64,000 nt of DNA, taken from NCBI RefSeq assembly GCF_024158915.1, contig NZ_JAMZGF010000007.1, positions 62,001 through 126,000 on the forward strand. Direction: 5' to 3'. Made by a program: the position numbers and the translations under genes. Below are positions 52,059 through 62,521 of this stretch, in pieces. Below the pieces are notes generated by a model, which was given only the letters and a program-made list of their open reading frames with translations, was not told the DNA's origin and did not search any database. The stretch's first letter is position 1; each line of letters opens with the position of its first letter. The DNA comes from Chryseobacterium sp. S0630 (GTDB lineage: Bacteria > Bacteroidota > Bacteroidia > Flavobacteriales > Weeksellaceae).

Positions 52059-52526
52059 ATGGAGTTTAGAAAAAGAATTGAAGAATTATTAAATGAATTC
52101 CTTGAGACCAGAAAAGATCTGTTTCTTATTGATCTTAAAATTTCTGCAGGGGATGATATTACAGTGATTTTGGATGGTGATAACGGAGTTTCTTTGCAGG
52201 ACTGTCTTGATGCAAGCCGCGCAATTGAATTTAATATGGATCGTGAAGAGCATGACTTCAGCCTTCAGGTGATGTCTGCAGGACTGAGCGAGCCATTATC
52301 CACACCAAGACAGTTCAGTAAAAACATTGGAAGAGAGATTGAGGTGATGCTGGAGGATTCTTCTAAAATTGAAGGAGAATTGTCAAAAGTAGACGATGAG
52401 AAGATCACACTTGTTTTACGTTACCGAAAGCCGAAAGATATCGGGAAAGGAAAAGTAGATGTGGAGGAGGAGAAAGAGATTTCTTATCCTGAGATCAAAA
52501 AAGCATTAGTAGTAATTAAATTTTAA
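52059..52526 (+). CDS. rimP: Ribosome maturation factor RimP
   Basis: 155 residues, the typical RimP size, needed for 30S subunit maturation. Two domains are visible: an N-terminal alpha/beta part with FLIDLKISAGDDITVILDGD and SLQDCLDASRAIEFNMDREE, and an SH3-like C-terminal part. The VMSAGLSEPLSTPRQFSKNI signature is diagnostic. First gene of the conserved rimP-nusA-infB operon; nusA follows after 16 bases. Confidence 0.93.
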   Translation: MEFRKRIEELLNEFLETRKDLFLIDLKISAGDDITVILDGDNGVSLQDCLDASRAIEFNMDREEHDFSLQVMSAGLSEPLSTPRQFSKNIGREIEVMLEDSSKIEGELSKVDDEKITLVLRYRKPKDIGKGKVDVEEEKEISYPEIKKALVVIKF

Positions 52527-52542
52527 AAAGAAAAAAGAATAG

Positions 52543-53778
52543 ATGGATAATATAGCGTTGATTGAATCCTTTGGTGATTTTAAAGACGAAAAGGGGATCA
52601 GTAAGATTGATCTTATGGCAATTATTGAAGATTCACTGAAGACTCTTTTAAGAAAGAGATTTGATTCAGATGATCATTTTGATGTGATTGTAAACCCGGA
52701 TAAAGGAGATTTTCAGATATTTTTGAATAAAACAATTGTAGAGGACGAAATGTCTGAAGATGATGATTTGGAGATTGAAATCTCTGAAGCAAAGAAGATT
52801 GACCCTACCTTCGAAGTAGGTGAGGACTTTACAATGGAAATTCCTGTTGCACAATTGGGAAGAAGAAATATTCTTACCCTTAAGCAAATCCTTGCTACAA
52901 AACTTCAGGAACACAATAATGCAATGCTGTACGAACAGTTTAGAGATAAAATTGGTGAAATCGTTGTTGGAGAAATCCACCATATCCGTCACAAGCATGT
53001 GATTTTGCTGGATGATGAAGGAAATGAATTTATTTTACCAAAAGAAAACCAGATCCCATCCGATTTCTTTAAAAAGGGTGAGAATATCAGAGCTATTGTT
53101 GAGACAGTAGATTTTAAAGGTTCTAAACCACAGATTATTATTTCCAGAACTGCACCTAAGTTCCTTGAGAAGTTATTAGAGCTGGAAATTCCTGAAATCC
53201 AGGACGGAACAATTATCCTTAAAAAGGTAGTGAGAATTCCTGGTGAAAAGGCGAAGATTGCAGTAGATGCTTATGATGACAGAATTGATCCGGTAGGAGC
53301 TTGTGTAGGTGTTAAAGGATCCAGAATTCATGGGGTTGTAAGAGAGTTGAGAAATGAGAACATCGATGTTATTCAGTGGTCTAAAAACCCTGAGATTTTG
53401 GTGAAGAGAGCTTTAGGAAACGTTACTGTCAATAAAATTGACATCAATGAGGATCAAAACTATGCATTAGTATATACTCCTGTTGAAGAGATTTCTAAAG
53501 TAATTGGAAAACAAGGACAGAATATTAGACTGGCTTCTTGGTTGTCAGGATATGAAATTGATGTATACAGAGAGTCCAGCGAGGATGACGATGTTGAATT
53601 GAGAGAATTTAACGATGATATCGAGCAGTGGATTTTGGATGAGTTTAAGAAAGTAGGACTTACAACTGCAAAATCAGTATTGGATAAAGAAACTGAGAGT
53701 CTTTTAAATATGGTAGACCTTGAAGAAGAAACCATCGAAGAGGTTAAACGTATTCTGAGAGAAGAATTTGAAGATTAA
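52543..53778 (+). CDS. nusA: Transcription termination/antitermination factor NusA
   Basis: 411 residues: N-terminal RNA polymerase-binding domain (about 1-130), S1 domain (about 135-200, with VGEIHHIRHKHVILLDD), and KH1/KH2 domains (about 210-370, with DPVGACVGVKGSRIHGVVREL and EISKVIGKQGQNIRLASWLS). A short acidic tail follows. There are no C-terminal AR repeats, as expected outside Proteobacteria. It binds RNA and polymerase and modulates pausing, so it could act on the hairpin in its own operon leader. Start ATG 52543. Confidence 0.95.
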   Translation: MDNIALIESFGDFKDEKGISKIDLMAIIEDSLKTLLRKRFDSDDHFDVIVNPDKGDFQIFLNKTIVEDEMSEDDDLEIEISEAKKIDPTFEVGEDFTMEIPVAQLGRRNILTLKQILATKLQEHNNAMLYEQFRDKIGEIVVGEIHHIRHKHVILLDDEGNEFILPKENQIPSDFFKKGENIRAIVETVDFKGSKPQIIISRTAPKFLEKLLELEIPEIQDGTIILKKVVRIPGEKAKIAVDAYDDRIDPVGACVGVKGSRIHGVVRELRNENIDVIQWSKNPEILVKRALGNVTVNKIDINEDQNYALVYTPVEEISKVIGKQGQNIRLASWLSGYEIDVYRESSEDDDVELREFNDDIEQWILDEFKKVGLTTAKSVLDKETESLLNMVDLEEETIEEVKRILREEFED

Positions 53779-53854
53779 GATTTTAAATAAATTTTAATAA
53801 ACAGTAAAAAGGAAATACTTTAATTTTAAAAATTAAAAACAGTAAATAATATAA

Positions 53855-56839
53855 ATGCCAAAAATTAGATTAAATAAAGCGGTTAAGGAATTCAACATTT
53901 CGATGTCCAGATTAGTAGAGTTTTTACAATCAAGGGGTTTCGAAGTTGAAAGCAATCCTAACGCTCAATTGGAAGAAGCGGCATATTCTGCATTGGAGGC
54001 TGAGTTTGCTAAAGACGGCGAACAAAGAAAGGCTTCCCATGAGGTGGTGATCACTAAAGTTCCGGAAGAAAAACTGGAAATTGAAGAAAAGAAAACCCCT
54101 GAAGTGATAAGAGCTAAAGCAAATAAACCAGAAACTAGAATTTTAGGTAAAATAGACTTAGAACCTAAGAAGCCTGAAGTTGAGGAAGCTCCTGAAGCTC
54201 CTGTGGCTCCTGTTGCGACACCGGTTGAAGAAAAGAAAGAAGAAATCGTGAAAGAAGAACAACAGCCGGAAGTTAAAGCAGCGCCTGAGAAGCAGGAATT
54301 TAAAGTTTTGGATAAAATTGATTTGTCTCAAATAGAATCTAGAAACAGACCTGTGAAAAAAGACAAGCCAAAAATGGAGGAGAAAAAAGAAGAAGTTAAA
54401 CCTGTGGAAACAGTAAAAGAAACTCCAAAACCAGTGGTTGCAGAGGAGAAAAAAGTAGAAACTCCAAAAGTAGAAGCTGAACCTGAATCTCAGGAACCAC
54501 AAAAAATTGAGACGGTATATCAGAAGCTTGACGGTCCTAAGATCGTTGGGGAGAAGATTGACTTAACTCAGTTTGCGCCGAAGCCAGGTGCTGGAGCAAA
54601 AAAGAAAAGAAAGAGAATTGAAAAACCTGGTGGCCAGAATAACCAACAAGGTCAGGGGAATAATCAAAACTCAGGAAATAACAACAATAACCAAGGTGGC
54701 CAAGGCCAAGGTAACCGTCCACATAATAACAACGGTGGCCAAGGTCAAGGTGGAAACCGCCAAGGTGGTCAGGGAGGACAAGGAAACCGTCCTCAAGGTC
54801 AAGGTGGCCAAGGTGGAAATCGTTTTGGAAATAACCAGGGCGGTGGAAATCGTCAAGGTCAAGGTGGTGGCTTCAAAAAAGGAGGTCAGAACAACAGACC
54901 TGGACAAAGAGTTATGCCAGTTGAGCTAACTGATGAGCAAGTTAAAAACCAGATCAAAGAAACATTAGAAAAACTTACTAATAAAGGAGGTAAATCTAAA
55001 TCTGCAAAACACAGAAAAGACAAGAGAACTTTCCGTAGAGAGCAGGATGAGCGTCAGCAGGAGCTTGAAGCACAAGACAGAACTCTTAAAGTAACAGAAT
55101 TCATCACAGTAGGTGAATTGGCAAGTTTAATGAATGTTTCTCCAACTGAAGTAATTTCTGCTTGTTTCTCATTAGGTGTAATGGTTACCATGAACCAAAG
55201 ACTTGAAGCTGATACCTTATTATTAGTAGCAGATGAATTCGGTTATAAAATTGAATTCTCAGATGCTGATCTTGAAGATACAGATTCAGAAGATGAAGTA
55301 GACACTGAAGAAAGTCTATTACAAAGAGCTCCTGTAGTTACTGTAATGGGACACGTTGACCACGGTAAGACTTCATTATTGGACTACATTAGAAAAACTA
55401 ACGTAATTGCCGGTGAATCGGGAGGAATTACTCAGCACATTGGTGCTTATAACGTGAAACTGGAGAGTGGTCAGAGAATTACCTTCTTAGATACACCAGG
55501 TCACGAAGCCTTTACTGCGATGAGAGCAAGAGGTGCACAGATTACGGATATTGCAATTATCGTAATTGCTGCCGATGATGATGTGATGCCACAAACAAAA
55601 GAAGCTATTGCTCACGCACAGGCTGCACAGGTTCCAATGATTATTGCAATCAATAAAGTTGATAAACCTAATGCAAACCCTGATAATATCCGTCAACAAC
55701 TTTCTGGCTTAAACCCTCCGGTTTTAGTGGAAGAATGGGGTGGAAATGTTCAGGCACAAGAAATCTCGGCTAAATTCGGTAACAACGTAGATGTATTGTT
55801 GGAGAAAGTTTTACTACAGGCTGAAATGCTTGAATTAAAAGCAAACCCTGAACGTGCAGCAAACGGAGTAGTTATTGAAGCGTCTTTAGATAAAGGTAGA
55901 GGGTATGTAGCAACAATGCTGGTACAGACCGGAACTTTAAGAGTAGGAGATTATGTAGTTGCTGGTAAAAATCACGGTAAAGTAAAAGCTTTGCTTGATG
56001 AAAGAGGGAAAAACCTTAACGAAGCGGGACCATCAATTCCTGCAACAATCTTAGGTTTGGACGGAGCGCCTACAGCTGGTGATAAATTCCGTGTTTATGC
56101 TGACGAAAGTGAAGGTAAAGCTATTGCCAATAAGAGAGAACAATTACAGAGAGAATTATCAATCAGAACGAAGAAGCATACGACGCTTGAAGAATTGGGT
56201 AGACGTATTGCTCTAGGAGAATTCAAAGAATTGAATATTATCCTTAAAGGTGACGTGGATGGTTCTGTAGAAGCTCTTTCTGATCAGTTACAAAGATTAT
56301 CAACAGAAGAAATCAGTGTTAAAATTCTTCACTCAGGTGTTGGACAAATCACTGAATCTGATATCAACTTAGCAGCAGCATCCGATGCTATTATCATTGG
56401 ATTTAATGTGAGAGCAGGTGCTAATGCTAAAGAACTTGCAGATCGTGAGGAAATTGAGATCAGAACATATTCTGTAATCTATAAAGCAATTGATGAGGTA
56501 AAAGAAGCGATGGAGGGAATGCTTTCTCCGGAAATTCAAGAGCAGGTGATTGGTAATGTTGAAATCCGTGAGGTATTCAAGATTTCTAAAGTAGGAACAA
56601 TTGCAGGTTGTATGGTTCTTACCGGAAAAGTAACAAGACAGTCTAAAGTACGTTTATTAAGAGACGGAATTGTTAAATTCGACGGAGAGCTTGAAAGTTT
56701 GAAACGTTTCAAAGATGATGTTAAAGAAGTAACGAAAGGTTACGAATGTGGTCTGAATCTGAAAGGTTACAATGACATCGAAATCGGAGATATCCTTGAA
56801 GTTTACGAAGAAGTAGCTGTCAAGAAAAAACTAAAATAA
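53855..56839 (+). CDS. infB: Translation initiation factor IF-2, with long Gly/Gln/Asn-rich linker
   Basis: 994 residues. The N-terminal domain (about 1-60) is followed by a Lys/Glu/Pro-rich charged linker (about 60-250) and then a Gly/Gln/Asn-rich low-complexity tract (about 257-350, [16 protein letters not shown]). The GTPase core from about 497 has [17 protein letters not shown] (P loop), [11 protein letters not shown] (DxxG) and INKVDKP. The C-terminal domains II-IV bind initiator tRNA. It places fMet-tRNA on the 30S subunit. It follows nusA by 76 bases and ends at a strong terminator. The shadow reading frames in the linker are not genes. Confidence 0.96.
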   Translation: MPKIRLNKAVKEFNISMSRLVEFLQSRGFEVESNPNAQLEEAAYSALEAEFAKDGEQRKASHEVVITKVPEEKLEIEEKKTPEVIRAKANKPETRILGKIDLEPKKPEVEEAPEAPVAPVATPVEEKKEEIVKEEQQPEVKAAPEKQEFKVLDKIDLSQIESRNRPVKKDKPKMEEKKEEVKPVETVKETPKPVVAEEKKVETPKVEAEPESQEPQKIETVYQKLDGPKIVGEKIDLTQFAPKPGAGAKKKRKRIEKPGGQNNQQGQGNNQNSGNNNNNQGGQGQGNRPHNNNGGQGQGGNRQGGQGGQGNRPQGQGGQGGNRFGNNQGGGNRQGQGGGFKKGGQNNRPGQRVMPVELTDEQVKNQIKETLEKLTNKGGKSKSAKHRKDKRTFRREQDERQQELEAQDRTLKVTEFITVGELASLMNVSPTEVISACFSLGVMVTMNQRLEADTLLLVADEFGYKIEFSDADLEDTDSEDEVDTEESLLQRAPVVTVMGHVDHGKTSLLDYIRKTNVIAGESGGITQHIGAYNVKLESGQRITFLDTPGHEAFTAMRARGAQITDIAIIVIAADDDVMPQTKEAIAHAQAAQVPMIIAINKVDKPNANPDNIRQQLSGLNPPVLVEEWGGNVQAQEISAKFGNNVDVLLEKVLLQAEMLELKANPERAANGVVIEASLDKGRGYVATMLVQTGTLRVGDYVVAGKNHGKVKALLDERGKNLNEAGPSIPATILGLDGAPTAGDKFRVYADESEGKAIANKREQLQRELSIRTKKHTTLEELGRRIALGEFKELNIILKGDVDGSVEALSDQLQRLSTEEISVKILHSGVGQITESDINLAAASDAIIIGFNVRAGANAKELADREEIEIRTYSVIYKAIDEVKEAMEGMLSPEIQEQVIGNVEIREVFKISKVGTIAGCMVLTGKVTRQSKVRLLRDGIVKFDGELESLKRFKDDVKEVTKGYECGLNLKGYNDIEIGDILEVYEEVAVKKKLK

Positions 56840-56857
56840 ATATATCCTAAATATGTG

Positions 56858-56887
56858 AAAACCACTTTTTTATAAAGTGGTTTTTTT
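56858..56887 (+). terminator. infB terminator
   Basis: AAAACCACTTT (56858-56868) pairs with AAAGTGGTTTT (from 56874), followed by more T residues. It ends the rimP-nusA-infB operon. Confidence 0.85.
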
Positions 56888-57084
56888 ATTTTTTATACTC
56901 TCTCAATTTATAATGATTCTAAATAATATTTTTTGAATTATTAATAATTTGTTAAAACTAATTTGACCTGTAAAAAAATTATCTTTTATTGAATAAAAAC
57001 TGTCTATTATTATTGAATCTTATTTGTTTTGTGTAAATTTTAAATGAAATAGTAAAAAAAACGGATGTTTAAACACTGGTTTAA

Positions 57085-57116
57085 TTTGTGGATGTTAATA
57101 TTTATTAACATATTTG
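57085..57116 (+). promoter_or_regulatory. Promoter of the SusC/SusD operon
   Basis: TTTG (57085-57088), 20 bases, then CATATTTG (57109-57116), one mismatch to TAnnTTTG. It is 28 bases before ATG 57145. Confidence 0.5.
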
Positions 57117-57144
57117 CCCATTAAATATATTAAAATTTGTTAAT

Positions 57145-60036
57145 ATGAATGTTAAATTACGTGTATTGAGTGCTGGGGCGCTATTTTTCTTTGGAGGAAT
57201 GGTAATTGCGCAGCAGCAGACAACAACTAAGAAAAAGGACACGGTAAAAAAAGAAACATCAATTGATGAAGTAGTTTTGTTAGGGTACTCAAAGAGTATT
57301 ACAAAACCTAAGTCAACTGTTGCTTCTAATACTGTTGGGGAGGTATTCTTCGAGAACAGACCAAATGTCAATATGTTAACTTCTTTACAAGGGTCAGCAC
57401 CAGGGGTAATTATGAATGGTGGTTCTGGTAGCCCGGGTTCTGCAAAGTTTAGCTTATTGATCCGTGGTACGAGCTCTATTAATGGTAACACAGATGCCTT
57501 AATCGTTATTGATGATATTCCATCAAATGCTTCAGAATATAGAAACTTGAACCCTAATGATATCGAGTCTACAACTATTCTGAAAGATGCAGCTGCAACA
57601 GCTATCTACGGTAACCGTGGAGCAAATGGTGTAGTTGTTATCAGAACAAAAAGAGGGAAATATAACAGTGGATTTAAGCTTTCCTATACAGGGATGACAG
57701 GGATGTCACTAAGACCACTTGATAAATATAATCTTGCCAATACTGAGCAGTATATGGGGATTATGAAATTATATGGTTTATCCGATACTAATCCAAATTA
57801 TCTTACGGCTAAAGATGCATTAGCTCAAGGTATTAATACAGATTGGAAAAAACTTTTCTTCAAGCCAGAGATGTTCCAGTCTCATGATGTGGCACTTTCT
57901 ACAGGTGGAGCCAATATATCTTCTTATAACTCTTTCGGTTATATGGAGCAAGGAGGAGCCGTACCAACTACAGACTTTAAAAGATTTACTGTTAGATCAA
58001 ACATTCAAGCTAAATCTAAAGATAATAAATTAAACGTTAATTCACAGATTGCTCTTGCATTCTCAAGAAGAAACGAATTAAACGAAGAAACTAATACAGG
58101 TATCAGAAATAACTCTGTACAAAACCCACTTCTTGGGGTTCTTCTTGGTTTACCATACTTATCTCCGACCAAATATGCGAATGGACAGCAGTTATTTAAC
58201 TCCATCGGAACTAACTTTAATAATGGTAATAATATCTATGTATTGCAAAACCTTCTAACAAGAGGGAATCTTCCAAATATGGTAGATCAGGTATCTATCG
58301 GTGCAAACTTAGGTGCTGCTTATTCTATTAACAAAAACTTTACTGTTAGTAATAAACTTGGTATTGATTACAGACAAAGTGATAGAATCACAGGTAGAGC
58401 TCCTTGGGCTTACTTAGCTTTAGCAACTCAGGGAACTGCTAAATATACAGGTTTTGAAGATCAGATCACAACTAGGGATTTGACTATTAACAATGTTGTT
58501 TCAGCATTATATAGCGGTAAATTAGATGAGCATTCTGTGGACGCTTCCGTAAATATGGAATATAATAAAGTATATTATAGATCTACAACAAGAAGACAAA
58601 ACGGATTAGACCCAAGAACTTATGTGCCAGGTTCAGGTACAGGATATGTGCCATTTGATAACTCAGCAACATCTCCTTATATCCCTTCTGTAAGTGCTTC
58701 AAGAGTTACAGCAGGTACTTTAGGTATTTTTGGAACGGTAAGTTATGACTACGCAGGAAGATTTGGGTTCCAGGGAACATTGAGAAGAGATGCATCATAC
58801 CGATTCGTTGGAGAAAACAGATGGGCAACATATTGGTCAGTAGCTGGTAGATGGAATATTGATAAAGAGAGCTTCATGGAAGGGTCTACGTTTAATACTC
58901 TTAAGCTAAGAGCTTCTTATGGAACAAATGGTAACCAAAATATCATTGCAGCTACTCCAGGTTCAAACCCATTATTAACAGCTAGCCAGGTTGTAAGAGA
59001 TTTATATACTTCTCCAACAGGATATGGTAATGCTCTTGGGCTAGGTTTTGCTTATGGAAACCCACTAGTACAATGGGAAGATGTTGCTCAGGCAAACATT
59101 GGATTAGACTTTACATTACTTAACAATAAGTTAGAAGGTACTCTTGATGTGTATCAGAAGAAAACAACTAACCTATTCAGTACAATACCTATTTCAGGAG
59201 TTTCAGGTTCTTACAGCGTAAGCGGTAATAATGGATCAATGACTAATAAAGGTATTGAACTTGGATTACGTTATAATGTTATCAAGACTAATGATCTTAC
59301 TTTTAGTCTTTTTGCTAATGGTTCTTATAACAATAATAAAGTTAATGACTATACCATTTTTGGTGATCCGGAACCAGGGACAACGGTTAATATGGCTGGA
59401 CATACACTAAGTGAATGGTATGTTTACAAATATGCAGGGGTTAATAAGAGTAATGGTAATTTATTATTCTATACTAAAGATGGTGGGGTTACAGAAGCTC
59501 CAAAAGTGGAAGATGCTCAATTCCTTGATGTGAGTCCAATTCCTAAATATGCAGGAAGTTTTGGTTTCGAAACCAATTATAAAGGATTCTTCATGGATGG
59601 ATTATTCACATTCCAAAAGGGTGTTAAGAAATTTGATAACGCTCTTTATTGGTTAGCAAATCCTGAAGGGTTAGGATCAACTGCTGTAGGGTCTTCAAAC
59701 ATGTCAACAGATCTATTAAATGCATGGACTCCTCAGAATTCAAATTCTGATACTCCAAGCTTAAGAGCTACAAACTGGGGATACACTGCTGATTCTGATT
59801 ATTTCATCAAAGATGCTTCTTTCTTAAAATTGAGATCTGTTACAATAGGATATCAGCTTAGAAAAGAACAGTTACAGAATCTTCCAATTACCGGACTTAG
59901 AATTTATGTACAAGGAGAGAACCTTTATACATGGACAAAATGGAGAGGTTTCGACCCTGAGCCACTTACAGGATCAAATTTAAGTGTATATCCTAACCCG
60001 AGAATGTATACAGTAGGGGTGAAAATTGATTTCTAA
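57145..60036 (+). CDS. SusC/RagA-family TonB-dependent outer-membrane receptor
   Basis: 963 residues, a signal peptide (cleavage VIA-Q), then a short Lys/Thr linker, a TonB-box-like segment (SIDEVVLLGYSK, about 38-49), the plug domain with IRGTSSINGNTDALIVIDDI and TILKDAAATAIYGNRGANGV, and a 22-strand barrel ending in RMYTVGVKIDF. The usual N-terminal carboxypeptidase-like extension is missing, so the plug starts almost directly after the signal. It imports a ligand with the SusD-like partner 12 bases downstream. Many T-ending codons hint at high expression. The ligand is not visible; no CAZyme or sulfatase is nearby. Confidence 0.95.
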   Translation: MNVKLRVLSAGALFFFGGMVIAQQQTTTKKKDTVKKETSIDEVVLLGYSKSITKPKSTVASNTVGEVFFENRPNVNMLTSLQGSAPGVIMNGGSGSPGSAKFSLLIRGTSSINGNTDALIVIDDIPSNASEYRNLNPNDIESTTILKDAAATAIYGNRGANGVVVIRTKRGKYNSGFKLSYTGMTGMSLRPLDKYNLANTEQYMGIMKLYGLSDTNPNYLTAKDALAQGINTDWKKLFFKPEMFQSHDVALSTGGANISSYNSFGYMEQGGAVPTTDFKRFTVRSNIQAKSKDNKLNVNSQIALAFSRRNELNEETNTGIRNNSVQNPLLGVLLGLPYLSPTKYANGQQLFNSIGTNFNNGNNIYVLQNLLTRGNLPNMVDQVSIGANLGAAYSINKNFTVSNKLGIDYRQSDRITGRAPWAYLALATQGTAKYTGFEDQITTRDLTINNVVSALYSGKLDEHSVDASVNMEYNKVYYRSTTRRQNGLDPRTYVPGSGTGYVPFDNSATSPYIPSVSASRVTAGTLGIFGTVSYDYAGRFGFQGTLRRDASYRFVGENRWATYWSVAGRWNIDKESFMEGSTFNTLKLRASYGTNGNQNIIAATPGSNPLLTASQVVRDLYTSPTGYGNALGLGFAYGNPLVQWEDVAQANIGLDFTLLNNKLEGTLDVYQKKTTNLFSTIPISGVSGSYSVSGNNGSMTNKGIELGLRYNVIKTNDLTFSLFANGSYNNNKVNDYTIFGDPEPGTTVNMAGHTLSEWYVYKYAGVNKSNGNLLFYTKDGGVTEAPKVEDAQFLDVSPIPKYAGSFGFETNYKGFFMDGLFTFQKGVKKFDNALYWLANPEGLGSTAVGSSNMSTDLLNAWTPQNSNSDTPSLRATNWGYTADSDYFIKDASFLKLRSVTIGYQLRKEQLQNLPITGLRIYVQGENLYTWTKWRGFDPEPLTGSNLSVYPNPRMYTVGVKIDF

Positions 60037-60048
60037 AAAATTATTAAA

Positions 60049-61587
60049 ATGAAAAAAGTATTTTATATATTATCGTTTTTTTTAGTGCTGACGTCATGTA
60101 ATGATGCACTAGAAATTGTCCAGGATGGAGAGATTAATGATGCAAATGTTGCTTTTCAGTCGGTGGATGATATGCAGAAGTTTCTTAATGGAAGTGTTTA
60201 TCCAGCTGTGAACCCAACTAATGAGATCTTTTTTACTTCACTGTTTACGGATGAGGTGGGATTTGGTCCAAGTAGCGTAAGTACATCAGATATCTTAACA
60301 CACAGATTTGTACTTAATTCTACAACAAGCCAGGTTTCAGGTATTTGGGCAAGTAATTATAACATTATTAATAAAGTAAATATCCTTTTAAAAGGAAGTT
60401 CTTTAATTGATTATAACTCATTGTCTACTGCGAACAAAGCATTATATACTGGTATATTGGTTAATGCTAGAGCAGTAAGAGCATATGCTTATATTACACT
60501 TGAAGCCTATTTCTCTCCAAATATGAAGGATCCGAATGCTTTAGGGGTAATGCTTAGTACTGAGCCAGCGGATATTTTTACTACAAAATTACCAAGAGTT
60601 AAAAACTCTGAAGTTTTTGCTTTAATTGATGCAGATTTACAGTACGCACTTACAAACTTTAATGCAAGTGTAGTTTCAACAGGAGTGTCTGCTCAGCATT
60701 ATTTTGATAAGAAAGCTTCAATTAACGCAATTGCAGCTAGATATTATAACTACAGAGGAGATGATACTAATGCAAAACTTAATGCTGATGCAGTTATTAA
60801 TACAAGTGGTTTAGCATTAACTCCTGGTACAGGTACATCATATTCTACAATATGGGCAGATACTGCAAGAGGTGAAATCCTTTGGTCTTTATACAGACCT
60901 AATAGCGCAACAGGATCTTGGTCTAATATTGCAGGTCTTTGGACTACCAATTCTACTGATCTTAATGGATCTGTAAACTATGATATGGGTAGAAGATTAT
61001 TTTCTGTAATTAATAATCAAATATCTTCAGCTGGAGATGTTCGTCGTGATGTTTTTGTTGATGCTTCAAGTATATTTGATGGATTTTATCCTAATGGAGC
61101 AAATGCCAGAGAAGATGATGTGATTGTAATCAATAAATATCCTGGTAAAACAGCTCCTCTTGCAAGTGCTACTATGCAATTGAGAAATGATATCAAAATG
61201 TTTAGATTATCAGAAATGTATTTTATCTTAGCTGAAGTAGCTGCTAACCAGGGTAACTGGGTTGTTGCTGCAGATAATATTAACAAAGTAAGAAAAGCTA
61301 GATCCAAAAATGGTGCTGCTGCTTTACCTGTGTATACGGGTGCTCAACAAGCATATGCTGATATCCTTTTGGAAAGAAGAAGAGAATTGTGTTTTGAAGG
61401 ACACCGTTACTTAGATTTAAAAAGAATGGGTGTAGCTGCTGGAGTAGGTGTTGACAGAGATGTTTATGATGACGATAATAAAACGTTACCACTTACATTA
61501 CCTGCTAGTGATTATAGATTTACATTACCGATTCCATTGGATGAAATTAATGCAAACCCTAATATTCAACAAAACTCTGGGTATTAA
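60049..61587 (+). CDS. SusD/RagB-family nutrient-binding lipoprotein
   Basis: 512 residues with lipobox LTSC (Cys17) and the SusD fold: a helical TPR-like half (about 40-300) and a variable lid half. Conserved blocks include ARAVRAYAYITLEAYF (about 140-155), FRLSEMYFILAEVAANQGNW and LLERRRELCFEGHRYLDLKR near the C-terminus, which are diagnostic. It forms the lid over the SusC barrel. It is cotranscribed with SusC (12-base gap) and the lipoprotein after it (18-base gap). Confidence 0.95.
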   Translation: MKKVFYILSFFLVLTSCNDALEIVQDGEINDANVAFQSVDDMQKFLNGSVYPAVNPTNEIFFTSLFTDEVGFGPSSVSTSDILTHRFVLNSTTSQVSGIWASNYNIINKVNILLKGSSLIDYNSLSTANKALYTGILVNARAVRAYAYITLEAYFSPNMKDPNALGVMLSTEPADIFTTKLPRVKNSEVFALIDADLQYALTNFNASVVSTGVSAQHYFDKKASINAIAARYYNYRGDDTNAKLNADAVINTSGLALTPGTGTSYSTIWADTARGEILWSLYRPNSATGSWSNIAGLWTTNSTDLNGSVNYDMGRRLFSVINNQISSAGDVRRDVFVDASSIFDGFYPNGANAREDDVIVINKYPGKTAPLASATMQLRNDIKMFRLSEMYFILAEVAANQGNWVVAADNINKVRKARSKNGAAALPVYTGAQQAYADILLERRRELCFEGHRYLDLKRMGVAAGVGVDRDVYDDDNKTLPLTLPASDYRFTLPIPLDEINANPNIQQNSGY

Positions 61588-61605
61588 TTTAATAATTTAG
61601 AATTT

Positions 61606-62430
61606 ATGAAAAAAATTGCATTTTTAATATTGGCATTCGTTGTTTTCTTTTTCAATAGTTGTAAAGATGAAGCTCAGGTTTATGACGGCGAATCATATTT
61701 ACACTTTAATAAAGGTACAAGGAGTGAAGCTGTTGTGAAGATAGGGTCTGGACCTACTACTGTAGGAATTAATTTTGGTACAGCTCATGCACTTCCTGGA
61801 GCAGCGCAAGTGAAACTTGTAGTTGATACTAGTGTGTCAACAGCAGTGGAAGGGACTGATTTTCAAATTGTAAATCAAAATCAAACTGTTGATGCTGGTA
61901 AAATCGAAGGACAATTCCAGGTAAAGCTTCTTGAAGCTGGTGCTACTGTAAATCCAAAAGTAATAGTGTTTAAACTACAGTCTTCATCAGTTGCTAATGC
62001 TACGTTTGATCAGACTTATACTTTGACATATACTAAAGCTTGTCCAGCTTCTTCATTTGTTGGAAATGGATTGTTTACTAATAATGTAGCGTCTTGGGGA
62101 AATCCAGGTACTGTATTTAGTATCCAAGATTTAGGTGTTGTAAATGGTGTTGGTACATTCAAAGTTATCGGATTTATGGATGATGGTACGGATTTGACAT
62201 TAAAGTACAATCCAGATACTTATATTGTTACAACTCCTGAACAGAGTTTAGGATCTGCTGCTAATGGTGGTATAAATTATATGAAGGATGCTGCTGACGG
62301 AAGTAAGTCTACGTTCAATGCTTGTACAAGAGTATTAAAACTTCGTGTTAATTATTTTGTTAAAAACCCTACTACTGGTGCTTCACTAGGAAGTTATGGA
62401 GATTATGACGAAGTATTTACAGGTAATTAA
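61606..62430 (+). CDS. Lipoprotein of the SusCD operon, DUF4843-like N-terminus
   Basis: 274 residues with lipobox FNSC (Cys19). The N-terminal half has a calx-beta-like strand pattern (GESYLHFNKGT, GTDFQIVNQNQTVDAG, FQVKLLEAG) resembling the DUF4843 proteins often found third in SusCD operons. The C-terminal half (about 140-274) contains conserved Cys in TYTKACPASSF and FNACTRV and is not recognised. It is probably a surface accessory binding protein. It is followed by the operon terminator. Confidence 0.75.
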   Translation: MKKIAFLILAFVVFFFNSCKDEAQVYDGESYLHFNKGTRSEAVVKIGSGPTTVGINFGTAHALPGAAQVKLVVDTSVSTAVEGTDFQIVNQNQTVDAGKIEGQFQVKLLEAGATVNPKVIVFKLQSSSVANATFDQTYTLTYTKACPASSFVGNGLFTNNVASWGNPGTVFSIQDLGVVNGVGTFKVIGFMDDGTDLTLKYNPDTYIVTTPEQSLGSAANGGINYMKDAADGSKSTFNACTRVLKLRVNYFVKNPTTGASLGSYGDYDEVFTGN

Positions 62431-62456
62431 TTTAATTACTATATTGATATAAAATT

Positions 62457-62480
62457 AACCCCACATTTGTGGGGTTTTTT
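62457..62480 (+). terminator. Terminator of the SusCD operon
   Basis: AACCCCAC (62457-62464) pairs perfectly with GTGGGGTT (62469-62476) around ATTT, followed by T4. Confidence 0.88.
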
Positions 62481-62496
62481 ATGTCCTTTTATTTCT

Positions 62497-62504
62497 TATT
62501 TTTG
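62497..62504 (+). promoter_or_regulatory. Promoter -7 element of the porin gene
   Basis: TATTTTTG, 17 bases before ATG 62522, downstream of the SusCD terminator. Confidence 0.5.
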
Positions 62505-62521
62505 CTGTACAATAATGAATA

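Larger units (their letters stand above)
56840..57144 (+). other. Intergenic region, infB terminator and susC promoter
   Basis: 305 AT-rich bases holding the infB terminator (56858-56887) and a promoter-like pair at 57085-57116. No other signal seen. Confidence 0.6.

Noticed and set aside
54158..54929. Several long reading frames opposite or in other frames of the infB linker.
   Set aside because: They arise from the repetitive Lys/Glu and Gly/Gln codons of infB and have no start context or recognisable domain.
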